This document shows positions 25,383-34,001 of a DNA stretch of 64,000 nt, one piece after another. A program made the translations under genes and the position numbers. How positions within the stretch are numbered: the stretch's first letter is position 1; every line of letters begins with the position of its first letter. Source of the stretch: Pseudoduganella violaceinigra DSM 15887. Lineage in GTDB: Bacteria; Pseudomonadota; Gammaproteobacteria; Burkholderiales; Burkholderiaceae_D. The DNA lies in the NCBI RefSeq assembly GCF_000425385.1, contig NZ_AUDI01000009.1, forward strand, positions 186,001 to 250,000. The letters run 5' to 3'. A model generated the notes under the pieces. The model did no database searches, was not told the origin of the DNA, and worked only from the letters and a program-made list of their open reading frames with translations.

Positions 25383-26108
25383 TTGGGAAATCAAGCACAA
25401 GTGCTTAGTTTGATCAGCTTATGCGTCATTGTCCTTGGCTTTAGCATTTGGCATTTACGTACACTCCATGGGCATGCAATACGCCTAATCTGGCTATTTT
25501 TCGGCATCGGATGTCATGCTTCATTCCTGATCCTAATGTTTGCCAGGGAGATTGGTGCCATCGATAGTAATGGATCGTTTAGTGGCCCTGTCGGTCATGT
25601 TCTTGACGTGTCTATGAAGTTGTTCATGGACATAAATGGAGACTTTTTGTTGGCCATTGGTATAGTTTCCATGCTCGTCGTGCCGCAGTTGATTGCCTAC
25701 GTTTTGAGTGGCCTCTCAAGAAATGCTGGCCCCGTTTTATTCGTCGGCCCGGCGATAGACTTCTTGGTTTGGTTTGTTGCAAAGTCGTTTATTACGATAG
25801 CCGGGTTACTATCTGTTGTACTTGGCGCGGCAATTTGGTACCACTGGCTCGGCCCGCGTAATAGTGAATTTGTGCTCACCTGCCTCAGCATAATAGTGCT
25901 CACGACCACGTGCGCATTCGTCGTAATAGTGATCCGCCTCTTAGGCGGGGAGCTACTTGAGCTCATCACGGCAAACTGTCCTCGCGTCATTGTCCACTGG
26001 GCGCGGAGCATCCATTGGTACGCAAGCGGAGGTGCCGGCTCTCCGGTCCGCAAGCAGAGCATGGAAAACCAGAAGCTAATGCAAAAACTCAATTCCGAGC
26101 GGAGTTGA
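25383..26108 (+). CDS. Polytopic membrane protein of unknown function (low-GC island)
   Basis: A 241-residue protein with about six hydrophobic segments (residues about 5-25, 32-52, 88-112, 118-140, 148-168, 176-196) and a polar C-terminal tail. I recognise no domain. The start is TTG, supported by GGGAGAAAGAA at proper spacing; no ATG near it fits as well. Base composition is visibly lower in GC than the core genes, as for its neighbours up to 28.3 kb, which suggests acquisition from elsewhere. Confidence 0.6.
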   Translation: MGNQAQVLSLISLCVIVLGFSIWHLRTLHGHAIRLIWLFFGIGCHASFLILMFAREIGAIDSNGSFSGPVGHVLDVSMKLFMDINGDFLLAIGIVSMLVVPQLIAYVLSGLSRNAGPVLFVGPAIDFLVWFVAKSFITIAGLLSVVLGAAIWYHWLGPRNSEFVLTCLSIIVLTTTCAFVVIVIRLLGGELLELITANCPRVIVHWARSIHWYASGGAGSPVRKQSMENQKLMQKLNSERS

Positions 26109-26318
26109 CGGCCGCCGGACTGGTCGTTCTTACAGTCCCGAGATCGGCCAGGCATCGGAACAATTGCAATGGCCAGTTTTAGTCTTGGCAGTGTGCTGCA
26201 GGCGCACGTGAGTGAGGCTGGTGGATATATTTGCAAAATCAATGCCGAAATCACCGCCGCCTCGGCCTTGGCTAGGCCAGTGCATAAGCTACACATTCAT
26301 CGAAGGAAGGGAGGCCGC

Positions 26319-26924
26319 ATGACCCGCGTCAATCTCAACGTACCGTTTTCCGAAAAAGACGAGGCGAAACAGCTTGGTGCTCGATGGGACCCGTCATCGA
26401 AGGTCTGGTTTGTACCGGAAGGAGTAAATCCCCACCTTTTCCAGAGGTGGCTGCCAGACCCACCACCAGACGTCACCATCCGAGCAAATAGTTACCGCGT
26501 CGCGGAGACTGAAGATACATGCTGGAAGTGTGGTGAGCTGACTCGAATGTACAGTTTCTTACTGCCAGCCGGTTATCAGACCTTCGAGCAAGGAGAAGAT
26601 TATATCGACGCCTGGTACACCAATGAGGGGGCGTCCATGGTCTCATACGTTACTGACCTCTTGCCCACTGTCGTAGCTCATATCAAATCCATTACCCGGC
26701 ACTACTACTTGGATTTTAGTAAGACGACCAATAGCTCTTACTGGATGAACCATTGCGAGCATTGTGGGATGAAGCAAGGCGATTTTGCAATGCATTGCGA
26801 ACCCGGAGGCGCCTTTTTCCCAATGGACGAAGAAGACGTATCGTCCATTAAGCTTCAACATGTGAACGAACCATTTAGCTGTAATGGCAGTACATCGTAC
26901 GACAGTCTGATCAGCGATCTCTAG
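26319..26924 (+). CDS. DUF5710-domain protein with a zinc-ribbon-like second half
   Basis: A 201-residue protein. Residues 1-45 are a DUF5710 domain (TRVNLNVPFSEKDEAKQLGA, RWDPSSKVWFVPEGV), a short module often found at the ends of primase-like and phage- or plasmid-borne proteins. The rest contains two CxxC pairs, C68/C71 (CWKCG) and C146/C149 (CEHCG), that could hold one zinc. The start at 26319 is fixed by the strong GGAAGGGAGG just upstream. It lies in the low-GC island with no clear operon partner. Function unknown; nucleic-acid binding is a guess from the domains. Confidence 0.7.
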   Translation: MTRVNLNVPFSEKDEAKQLGARWDPSSKVWFVPEGVNPHLFQRWLPDPPPDVTIRANSYRVAETEDTCWKCGELTRMYSFLLPAGYQTFEQGEDYIDAWYTNEGASMVSYVTDLLPTVVAHIKSITRHYYLDFSKTTNSSYWMNHCEHCGMKQGDFAMHCEPGGAFFPMDEEDVSSIKLQHVNEPFSCNGSTSYDSLISDL

Positions 26925-27098
26925 ATCGTTATGACTCGGAATAATTGGCCTACCGATGCCGCCTGTGGCGGCGCCCACAGAAGCCCCCAAGTCCCGCATG
27001 ACGGGACGTTCGATGTCGATACTGAATTCGATGCAAGCTATCTAGCAGCATAGACAGCGACTGCCAAGTTCAAGTAGCTCAATCTGGTCTGACATTCA

Positions 27099-27479
27099 TT
27101 GTTGGATCGGTCGGATAAACCGTATATCTGGCCGCAAAAGCTGTTTAATAGATTTGACCGTCTTGGGCGAAGGACAGACTATTACGAGAGCTACCACAGG
27201 CTGAGTGGTGCCAGCTACATATCTGGTGAGGACACGATGAACTGGCTAATGTCTATCCAGGTTGATGGCGCAACACATCAAGAGATGAGCACAGAGGCTT
27301 GGGCGTATTCGATAATGATGACGAGGCTTGCAGCGAAGTTCTTTTTGGAGAGTGTTGCTGCTTGCCTCATTTCCAACGGGCGAATCGACAACGAGGATTT
27401 AACGACGCTTCGGAACGGCCTTGCTGAGGCTGCTGAAATGATATCGCTGGCTGCTGGCGTTCCGCAGGTCGATAGTTAA
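27099..27479 (+). CDS. Possible C-terminal remnant of a larger (DUF5677-like) protein
   Basis: A 126-residue frame from TTG, ending QVDS. The text YESYHRLSGASYISGEDT followed by a helical stretch (EAWAYSIMMTRLAAKFFLES) recalls the C-terminal part of DUF5677/HEPN-like proteins, where an arginine/tyrosine-rich helix is followed by a conserved Leu-Ser turn. There is no convincing ribosome site and an in-frame stop lies 9 bp before the TTG, so it may be a broken gene. The resemblance is by eye only. Confidence 0.4.
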   Translation: MLDRSDKPYIWPQKLFNRFDRLGRRTDYYESYHRLSGASYISGEDTMNWLMSIQVDGATHQEMSTEAWAYSIMMTRLAAKFFLESVAACLISNGRIDNEDLTTLRNGLAEAAEMISLAAGVPQVDS

Positions 27480-27576
27480 AATGTACATAAGCCCGAACGG
27501 ATGGATTAGAGGCGTCCTCCGCCAGAAAGCGGTCAGGAGCCGACACTAGCCATTTTATGGAATACGAGGACTGCAA

Positions 27577-28269
27577 ATGAAAGATGTGGTAACTGATGAA
27601 GAACTGAATGTATTCAAGATACATGGTTTGTACATGGCACACGCAGTACTTGAAGACGAGGAAGGTCTGGAATATGCGAACGGCCTTTACTTGTATCAGC
27701 CTACGCGCTTCTGCGAAACGTTCTGGGTTGTATTCAGCAAGCTTGCTCAGCTAAACAACTATTGCTTTCACCAACTGGTGTCGTCGCATTCACATCTGTC
27801 CGAACTCAAATCGCAACGTGACGAGGCTAAGAATCAACGCTGGCCCTCTGCCGAAGAATTGGATTACTACGACGAGCAGATTCCGGGTTGGGAAAATAAT
27901 GTAGATGTTATTGCAAAGGCAAACGCAATTGTCCTACTTTGCAGCTTTGCAGAATGGGCGTTGAAGACCATTTCCAAAGAACTGACTTCCGAGGTGCCAC
28001 GAAAGACCAGTCGAGACCTAAGCGATATTGAACACCTTCTTCAACATATCAAGGAGAATGCTGGCCTGGCGCTGCCTGATCAAGATCTGGAATTATCGAT
28101 AATTCACTCCTTCCGAACGATCAGGAATGCCTTTGCTCATGGCAATTGGCAAGAGTTGGGACAACAGCTTGCCGTGTTGAGGCTTCGAGACTGCTTTGAA
28201 GCAGTTTCAAGTCTCGTGATGGAGATTGAAATTGCAGCTTGGGAGAGCAAGTGGGCGGAAACGACGTAG
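27577..28269 (+). CDS. HEPN-like domain protein (low-GC island)
   Basis: A 230-residue, mostly helical protein. The C-terminal half holds TIRNAFAHGNW, an R-x4-H motif (R183, H188) that is the catalytic signature of HEPN ribonuclease-type domains, preceded by long helices (ANAIVLLCSFAEWALKTISKE). HEPN proteins often act as RNases in toxin-antitoxin or abortive infection systems, usually with a neighbouring partner such as a MNT nucleotidyltransferase. No MNT gene is present here. TACGAGGACTGCAA before the ATG is a good site. Codon use is low in GC like its neighbours. Confidence 0.65.
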   Translation: MKDVVTDEELNVFKIHGLYMAHAVLEDEEGLEYANGLYLYQPTRFCETFWVVFSKLAQLNNYCFHQLVSSHSHLSELKSQRDEAKNQRWPSAEELDYYDEQIPGWENNVDVIAKANAIVLLCSFAEWALKTISKELTSEVPRKTSRDLSDIEHLLQHIKENAGLALPDQDLELSIIHSFRTIRNAFAHGNWQELGQQLAVLRLRDCFEAVSSLVMEIEIAAWESKWAETT

Positions 28270-28836
28270 TCCACGTTACGAACTAACTGCTTCCTGGATC
28301 GTCTAACTCTGGCACGGTTTTCCAATGGGTACCAAGCCGTGTTTGTATAAGAAAGTATTGGGGTCACGCTGTTTGCCGCGTGGAGTTGCTCACTTCATAG
28401 AGCCCTCAATTAATGGTCCATATCGTTCGTCGGAAAAGGCATCCCTTCCTTCGCTTTGCAACCGCAACGTATAAGCGAAATTTTCTACGCATTCGATCCC
28501 GGTGAAGCGCCCGTTGAGCAATTGTTCGCGATCTGGAGAAATGCCCCTCCGATAAACGAGTGACGTAAATTTAAGCGACAGACGTGACTTCAGATCCCCG
28601 AACAATTTTCCCGACCTTACTGGGCGGCGCCATCACATGAGTCGAAAACATTCGCTATGATTTACGGCCTCGGCCTGCCGCTGCTGGCCGAGGCGATTAG
28701 AGTAGATCCCTGCCAAATGCTATGAGACTTCGACTTATCCCAGAATCTCATTTTGTCTGGCAAAAATCTCACTCCTAACGGCAAAAATCTCACTCTCTGA
28801 GGCACTCAACGGCAGGAATCAGCTGCATTGTTCAGC
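28270..28836. other. 567-bp low-GC intergenic region at the right edge of the island
   Basis: No recognised gene. It contains a GC-rich hairpin (GCCTCGGCC at 28667-28675 with GGCCGAGGC at 28686-28694, no T-run) and two direct repeats near its right end (28759-28795). A 71-codon minus-strand frame from TTG (28390-28605) has only a weak ribosome site and no known family. The island's right border is near 28800. Confidence 0.5.
28759..28795. repeat. Two direct repeats, GGCAAAAATCTCACTC
   Basis: The 16-bp unit occurs at 28759-28774 and again at 28780-28795, 21 bp apart, with a degenerate third trace (ATCTCATTTTG) at 28745-28755. Regularly spaced repeats like these resemble the multiple terminal repeats of some insertion sequences, such as the IS21 family, so this may be a solitary IS end. 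No transposase remains. Confidence 0.55.
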
Positions 28837-29613
28837 TCAGGCGAACTTGGAGAAGTCAGGCTTGCGCTTTTCAAAGAAGGCGGTGAACGCTTCCTTGGCT
28901 TCGGCGCCGGTCAGCATGGCGCCAAACTGCGCGCTTTCCACATCGATGTGGGATTTCAGGGCTTCGCGGCCGGCCTTCATCAACCGCTTGGTCTGGCGGA
29001 TCGATTCGGCCGGCAGCGCCACCAGCTTGGCGGCTTGGGCCTGGGCGTGCGCCAGGACCTGGTCGGCTGGCAGCAGCTTGGAGATCAGGCCCATGTCGTA
29101 GGCTTCCTGCGCGCCGAACGGTTCGCCCAGCATCAGCTTTTCCGCTGCGCGGGCATGGCCGCCGTTGGCGGGCAGCAGCATGCTGGAGCCGAATTCCGGG
29201 CACAGGCCAAGGGCCGCGAATGGCACCGAGAACTTGGCGTTGTCGGCCGCGTATACCAGGTCGCAGTGCATCAGCATGGTGGTACCGATGCCGATCGCGG
29301 CGCCGTTCACGGCTGCCACGACAGGCTTGCTGGTGTTGAACAGGGCCTTCATGAACTGGATCACCGGGCGGTCCGAGAAGGCCACGCCATCATTGGCGGC
29401 GGTGGTGGTCGCGAAGTCAACCAGGTCGTTACCGGCGGTGAAGATCTCCGGCTTGCCGGTGATCAGGATGGCGCGCACGTCGGCGTCGCTTTCGGCGGCG
29501 TTGATGGTGTCAGCCATGGTCTGGTACATGGCGGAGGTGATCGCGTTCTTGCGGTCCAGGCGGTCGAATTCGATGGTCAGGATGCCGGCTGCTTTGGTGG
29601 TCAGGATTGCCAT
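28837..29613 (-). CDS. Enoyl-CoA hydratase/isomerase (crotonase family)
   Basis: A 258-residue crotonase-fold enzyme acting on 2- or 3-enoyl-CoA in fatty-acid oxidation. The oxyanion-hole segments are FTAGNDLVDF and NGAAIGIGTTMLMHCDLVYA. The catalytic-type segment is ALGLCPEFGSS, closer to isomerases (PEF) than to classical hydratases with two glutamates. It is the last gene of the beta-oxidation cluster, but a terminator hairpin (29681-29709) and a palindromic repeat (29635-29677) separate it from the thiolase gene, so it may be expressed by read-through or from its own promoter. Confidence 0.9.
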   Translation of the reverse strand: MAILTTKAAGILTIEFDRLDRKNAITSAMYQTMADTINAAESDADVRAILITGKPEIFTAGNDLVDFATTTAANDGVAFSDRPVIQFMKALFNTSKPVVAAVNGAAIGIGTTMLMHCDLVYAADNAKFSVPFAALGLCPEFGSSMLLPANGGHARAAEKLMLGEPFGAQEAYDMGLISKLLPADQVLAHAQAQAAKLVALPAESIRQTKRLMKAGREALKSHIDVESAQFGAMLTGAEAKEAFTAFFEKRKPDFSKFA

Positions 29614-29634
29614 TGTCTTTTGTCTCCGTTTCGT

Positions 29635-29677
29635 AAAACCGGTAAACCGGTGTCGGACCCGCAGGGTCGGACACCCC
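29635..29677. repeat. Dispersed palindromic repeat, copy 1
   Basis: It reads AAAACCGGTAAACCGG, then GTGTCGGACCC-GCA-GGGTCGGACAC, a hairpin with one central mismatch. It lies between the thiolase terminator and the crotonase gene. Related copies occur at 33919, 45577, 45640, 48926, 60841 and 60931. Confidence 0.75.
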
Positions 29678-29680
29678 TAT

Positions 29681-29709
29681 AAAAAAAGGCGGGTCGTTCG
29701 ACCCGCCTT
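29681..29709 (-). terminator. Rho-independent terminator after the thiolase gene
   Basis: A perfect 10-bp stem (AAGGCGGGTC at 29686-29695 with its complement at 29700-29709) closes a GTTC loop. On the minus strand it is followed by seven T residues (29687-29681). It begins about 30 bp after the thiolase stop. Confidence 0.85.
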
Positions 29710-29738
29710 GCTGAGTGCGCTAGATCATTGCGCGCGGA

Positions 29739-30935
29739 TTATACGCGCTCGATGATGCCTGCCGCGCCCATGCCGGCGCCCACGCACATCGTGACCATGC
29801 CGTACTTGAGCTGGTTGCGGCGCAGTGCGTGCACCACGGTCGCCGCGCGGATCGCGCCGGTTGCGCCCAGCGGGTGGCCCAGGGCGATGGCGCCGCCCAT
29901 CGGGTTCACTTTGCTGGTGTCCAGGTTCAGGTCGCGGATCACGGCCAGCGCCTGGGCGGCGAATGCTTCGTTCAGTTCGATCCAGTCCAGCTGGTCCTGG
30001 GTGATGCCGGCGGCGGCGCAAGCGGCCGGGATGGCGACCTTAGGACCGATGCCCATGATTTCCGGCGGTACGCCGCGTACGGCGAACGAGGAGAACTTGG
30101 CCAGCGGGGTCAGGTTGTGTTCTTTCAGGATCTTCTCGGACACCACGATCAGCGCGCCGGCGCCGTCGGACATCTGCGAGGAGGTCGCGGCGGTCACGGT
30201 ACCCTTGGCGGCGAACACCGGCTTCAGCTTGGCCATGCCTTCCATGGAGGCGTCGGCGCGGGCGCCTTCATCGGTATCCACGGTGCGCTTGCCAATCTTG
30301 ATCTCGCCGGTGCGCAGATCAGGGGTGCGGGTGATGATTTCGACCGGGGTGGTCTCGTCCTTGAAGAAGCCGGCTTGCTGGGCGGCGATCGCCTTGCGGT
30401 GCGATTCCAGGCCGAAGGCGTCCTGGTCTTCGCGGCTGACTTTCCACTGCTGCGCCACTTTCTCGGCGGTCAGACCCATGCCGTAGGCCAGGCCCACGTG
30501 CTCGTCCTTGAAGGTTTCCATGTTGATCGATGGGTGGTGGCCCATCATCGGCACCATGGACATCGATTCCACGCCGCCGGCGATCATCACGTCGGCTTCG
30601 CCAACGCGGATGCGGTCCGCAGCCATGGCCAGGGCGGTGATGCCCGATGCGCAGTAGCGGTTGATGGTCACGCCGCCCACGGTGTTCGGCAGGCCTGCCA
30701 GCACCACGGAGCTACGGGCGATGTTGAAGCCCTGCTCTGCTTCAGGGAAGGAGCAGCCGATGATGGCGTCGACGATCAGGGCCGGGTCCAGGTTAGGCAC
30801 GGCGGCCATGGCGCCCTTCAGGGCGGCGACCAGCAGGTCGTCCGGACGGGTCTTGCTGAACATACCGCGCGGCGCCTTGCCGATCGGGGTACGGGTGGCG
30901 GCGACGATGTATGCGTCTTGCAGTTGTTTGCTCAT
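29739..30935 (-). CDS. Acetyl-CoA C-acyltransferase (3-ketoacyl-CoA thiolase)
   Basis: A 398-residue thiolase of standard length. It cleaves 3-ketoacyl-CoA with CoA, the last step of beta-oxidation. Active-site elements are the nucleophilic cysteine (NRYCASGITAL), the histidine (GGAIALGHPLGATGA) and the second cysteine (CVGAGMGAA), with the adenine-loop region in LNEAFAAQALAV. It follows the thioesterase gene by 26 bp and is closed by a clear terminator at 29681-29709. It works with the dehydrogenase/hydratase gene upstream. The FadA2-like subgroup is a likely match but was not tested. Confidence 0.95.
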   Translation of the reverse strand: MSKQLQDAYIVAATRTPIGKAPRGMFSKTRPDDLLVAALKGAMAAVPNLDPALIVDAIIGCSFPEAEQGFNIARSSVVLAGLPNTVGGVTINRYCASGITALAMAADRIRVGEADVMIAGGVESMSMVPMMGHHPSINMETFKDEHVGLAYGMGLTAEKVAQQWKVSREDQDAFGLESHRKAIAAQQAGFFKDETTPVEIITRTPDLRTGEIKIGKRTVDTDEGARADASMEGMAKLKPVFAAKGTVTAATSSQMSDGAGALIVVSEKILKEHNLTPLAKFSSFAVRGVPPEIMGIGPKVAIPAACAAAGITQDQLDWIELNEAFAAQALAVIRDLNLDTSKVNPMGGAIALGHPLGATGAIRAATVVHALRRNQLKYGMVTMCVGAGMGAAGIIERV

Positions 30936-30961
30936 TTTAAGCTTTCCAGTATCTGTGTTCG

Positions 30962-31459
30962 TTAGCGTTTGGCGGAGAGGTACCAGTCCACCTGTACTTG
31001 TGCTGCCAGCGTGCCGTGTTCGTCGAAGATGTCGACGTTGACCGGGAACGCGATTTTTCCTTCATCCTTCAGCTGCGCTTTCAGCGCGGCCAGGTCGCCC
31101 GGTACCTTGCCGGAGGCGCGCGTCGCGCCCTTGGCCACTTTCTGGTACTCGATGCGCGACTCCTTGGCGACCGGGCGCATGTCCATGATCAGGTCGGCAA
31201 AGCCGCCCGCCATGGCCGCGCCGGACGCCGTTTCGGCCAGCGTGAAGATCGCACCCGCGTGCGGCGTGCCGAGGTGGTTGTGCAGCTTGCCGTCGTCCGG
31301 CATCGACACTTCGGCCGTTCCCGGGCCGATGCTGTCGATGCGGATGCCGAGCAGGCGCACGAACGGCAGCGACTCCGTCATGTGCTGTTTGATTTGCTCA
31401 TAGACCATGCTTGGTTTCACTCGCAACAGGATTTTGAAGGCCAGCGACAGGATGGACAT
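30962..31459 (-). CDS. Hotdog-fold thioesterase (DUF4442/PaaI-like)
   Basis: A 165-residue protein with one hotdog domain: LGIRIDSIGPGTAEVSMPDD, HNHLGTPHAGAIFTLAETASG and a closing VNVDIFDEHG strand. The HAGAIFTLAE helix is where such enzymes bind acyl-CoA. It probably hydrolyses acyl-CoA and so controls CoA release in this pathway. The start lies only 6 bp after the stop of the large bifunctional gene, so translation is likely coupled. A later ATG (MVYEQIKQHM) is possible but lacks a better ribosome site. Confidence 0.82.
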   Translation of the reverse strand: MSILSLAFKILLRVKPSMVYEQIKQHMTESLPFVRLLGIRIDSIGPGTAEVSMPDDGKLHNHLGTPHAGAIFTLAETASGAAMAGGFADLIMDMRPVAKESRIEYQKVAKGATRASGKVPGDLAALKAQLKDEGKIAFPVNVDIFDEHGTLAAQVQVDWYLSAKR

Positions 31460-31465
31460 TTACTC

Positions 31466-33862
31466 TTAGTTGCGAACCGGCTTACCGGTCTGCAGCATGC
31501 CCATGATGCGCTCTTGCGACTTAGGATGGTTCAGCAATTCCAGGAAGGCCTTGCGTTCCATATCCAGCAGCCACTGTTCGCTCACGACGCTGCCCTGGTC
31601 GATGTCGCCGCCGGACACGATCTCGGCGATCATGTCGCCCAGCTTGTAGTCGTGCGCGGAGATGAAGCCGCCATCGCGCATATTGACCAGCTGGCCGCGG
31701 ATGGTGCCCCAGCCGTAACGGCCGGTCACAGGCACTGGACGCTGGATCGGCGCGCGGTAGCCGGCATCGGCCATCGAGCGCGCGGTCACTTTCGCCACGT
31801 GCAGCAGTTCGTAGGCGTTGAACACGATCACGTCGTCTTCCTTCAGGTAGCCCATGGCCTTCGCTTCCAGCGCGGACTTCGAAACGTTCGCGGTGGCGGC
31901 GTTGGTGAAGCCGGTCTTCAGGAATTGCAGGATGTCGTTGCCTTTGGCTTCGCGGGCAGCGCGGACAGCCGCTTCCTTCAGACCGCCGCCGCCAGGGATC
32001 AGGCCCACGCCCACTTCCACCAGGCCGATATAGGATTCCAGTGCCGCCACGCGCTTGGATGCGTGCAGCATCATTTCGCAGCCGCCGCCCAGGGCGATGC
32101 CGGCAACAGCCGCCACCACTGGCACGTTGGAATACTTCATCTTCATGAAGGTGTCTTGCAGTTCCTTGATGATCGGGTCGACTGCTTTCGCGCCGCCGGC
32201 CATGAAAGCTGGCAGGGCTTCCTGCAGGTCGGCGCCGGCCGAGAAGGCGCCGCCTTCGGCCGCGTCGGTGTTCCAGATCACCAGGCCCTTGAAGTTCTTT
32301 TCAGCTTCTGCCAGGCCGCGCTGGATGCCGCCGATCACGCCTTTGCCGATCACGTGCATCTTGGTCTTCAGCGACAGGATCAGGACGTCGTCGCCGGTGT
32401 GCCACAGGCGTACGGATTCGTCTTCGTGCACGGTCACGCCGGCAGTCTTAGGATCGGCGCCGCCGCCGCCCACCACAGGAGCGCGGAATTCCTGGCGCTT
32501 GTACACGGCCAGGTCGGAACGCGGAGTGTAGGATTTGGTCGCTGGCGAGAACGAGCCTTCAGCGGTATGCACGCCCTGCTCGCCCACTTTGCCTTCGAAG
32601 ACCCATGCCGGCAGCGGTGCATTGCACAGCGCCTTGCCCGCTTCGATGTCTTCCTTGACCCACTGTGCAACCTGGCCCCAGCCTGCTGCCTGCCAGGTTT
32701 CGAACGGGCCGACGTTCCAGCCGAAGCCCCAGCGCATGGCGAAGTCGACGTCGCGCGCGTTGTCGGCGATCGATTCCAGGTGGATCGCGATGTAGTGGAA
32801 AGCGTCGCGGAAGATCGCCCACAGGAACTGGCCTTGCGGGTTGGTCGATTCGCGCAGCGCCTTCATCTTCTTGACCGGATCCTTTTCTTTCAGGATGCGG
32901 GCGATGATGTCGTCTGCCTTCTTGCCGCCGGCGACGTATTCACCGGTGGCGGCGTCCAGGCGCATGATGTCCTTGCCGACTTTCTTGTAGAAGCCAGCGC
33001 CGGACTTCTGGCCCAGGGCGCCCTTCCCGATCAGCGTGGCCAGCACGGCCGGGGTCTTGTACAGGGACGCGAACGGATCGGAAGCCAGGTTGTCTTCCAT
33101 GGTCTTGATCACGTGGCCCATGGTGTCCAGGCCCACCACGTCGGCGGTACGGAAGGTACCGGATTTGGCGCGGCCCAGCTTGGCGCCGGTCAGGTCGTCG
33201 ACCACGTCGACGGACAGGCCGAACTTCTCGGCTTCATGGATGGTGGCCAGCATGCCGAAGATACCAACGCGGTTAGCGATGAAGTTCGGGGTGTCCTTGG
33301 CACGGACCACGCCCTTGCCCAGCACGGAAGTCATGAAGGTTTCCAGCTGGTCCAGGATTTCCGGCTTGGTGCCGGTGGTCGGGATCAGTTCCACCAGGTG
33401 CATGTAGCGCGGTGGGTTGAAGAAGTGCACGCCGCAGAAGCGCGCCTTCAGGTCGGCGTCGAAGCCTTCGGCCAGCTTGTTGATCGACAGGCCGGAAGTG
33501 TTCGAAGCGAAGATCGCGTTTGGCGCAATGTGCGGAGCGACCTTCTTGTACAGGTCGTGCTTCCAGTCCATGCGCTCGGCGATCGCTTCGATGATCAGGT
33601 CGCAGCCGGCCAGCAGGTCCAGGTTGTCTTCGTAGTTGGCGATCTGCACCAGTTCCGCGTCAGCCTTGTCGCCGAACGGCGCAGGGGACAGCTTCTTCAG
33701 GCCTTCGATGGCCTTGATGCCGATACCGTTCTTGTTGCCTTCTTTCGCAGGCAGGTCAAACAGGACCACTGGAACCTTGGCGTTGACGCAGTGGGCTGCG
33801 ATCTGCGCGCCCATCACGCCGGCGCCCAGTACCGCCACTTTTTTCACGTTGAAGTTGCTCAT
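31466..33862 (-). CDS. 3-hydroxyacyl-CoA dehydrogenase / enoyl-CoA hydratase fusion (FadN-like)
   Basis: A 798-residue bifunctional enzyme with the dehydrogenase first, the reverse of E. coli FadB. Residues about 8-310 hold the NAD-binding motif VAVLGAGVMGAQIAAHC and the catalytic-type segment FFNPPRYMHLVELI, and about 320-420 the second dehydrogenase part. About 490-700 is a crotonase domain (FSAGADLQEALPAF, GIALGGGCEMMLHASKR, VGVGLIPGGGGLKE). It performs hydration and oxidation of enoyl-CoA, feeding the thiolase two genes downstream. A palindromic repeat (33919-33961) lies between it and the acyl-CoA dehydrogenase gene upstream. Confidence 0.93.
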   Translation of the reverse strand: MSNFNVKKVAVLGAGVMGAQIAAHCVNAKVPVVLFDLPAKEGNKNGIGIKAIEGLKKLSPAPFGDKADAELVQIANYEDNLDLLAGCDLIIEAIAERMDWKHDLYKKVAPHIAPNAIFASNTSGLSINKLAEGFDADLKARFCGVHFFNPPRYMHLVELIPTTGTKPEILDQLETFMTSVLGKGVVRAKDTPNFIANRVGIFGMLATIHEAEKFGLSVDVVDDLTGAKLGRAKSGTFRTADVVGLDTMGHVIKTMEDNLASDPFASLYKTPAVLATLIGKGALGQKSGAGFYKKVGKDIMRLDAATGEYVAGGKKADDIIARILKEKDPVKKMKALRESTNPQGQFLWAIFRDAFHYIAIHLESIADNARDVDFAMRWGFGWNVGPFETWQAAGWGQVAQWVKEDIEAGKALCNAPLPAWVFEGKVGEQGVHTAEGSFSPATKSYTPRSDLAVYKRQEFRAPVVGGGGADPKTAGVTVHEDESVRLWHTGDDVLILSLKTKMHVIGKGVIGGIQRGLAEAEKNFKGLVIWNTDAAEGGAFSAGADLQEALPAFMAGGAKAVDPIIKELQDTFMKMKYSNVPVVAAVAGIALGGGCEMMLHASKRVAALESYIGLVEVGVGLIPGGGGLKEAAVRAAREAKGNDILQFLKTGFTNAATANVSKSALEAKAMGYLKEDDVIVFNAYELLHVAKVTARSMADAGYRAPIQRPVPVTGRYGWGTIRGQLVNMRDGGFISAHDYKLGDMIAEIVSGGDIDQGSVVSEQWLLDMERKAFLELLNHPKSQERIMGMLQTGKPVRN

Positions 33863-33918
33863 ATATATCCTTTAGTTGGTGTATCTGTCGCTTTGCTTGG
33901 GCGTCGGCTGTCTCAGCT

Positions 33919-33961
33919 GAAACCGGTAAACCGATGTCTGACCCGCTGGGTCAGACACGCG
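33919..33961. repeat. Dispersed palindromic repeat, copy 2
   Basis: It reads GAAACCGGTAAACCG, then ATGTCTGACCC-GCT-GGGTCAGACAC, here with a perfect central stem TGTCTGACCC/GGGTCAGACA. It fills the gap between the acyl-CoA dehydrogenase and the bifunctional enzyme genes, in the same orientation as copy 1. Confidence 0.75.
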
Positions 33962-34001
33962 CCCTACCGGTCTAGGGCTCGAACTGCCGACACCATCAAC
34001 T

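Noticed and set aside
28390..28605. Minus-strand 71-codon frame (TTG start)
   Set aside because: Weak ribosome site, no recognised domain and no partner gene; kept only as part of the intergenic description.
28667..28694. GC-rich hairpin in the island, considered as a terminator
   Set aside because: No T-run on either side and no gene ending close by.
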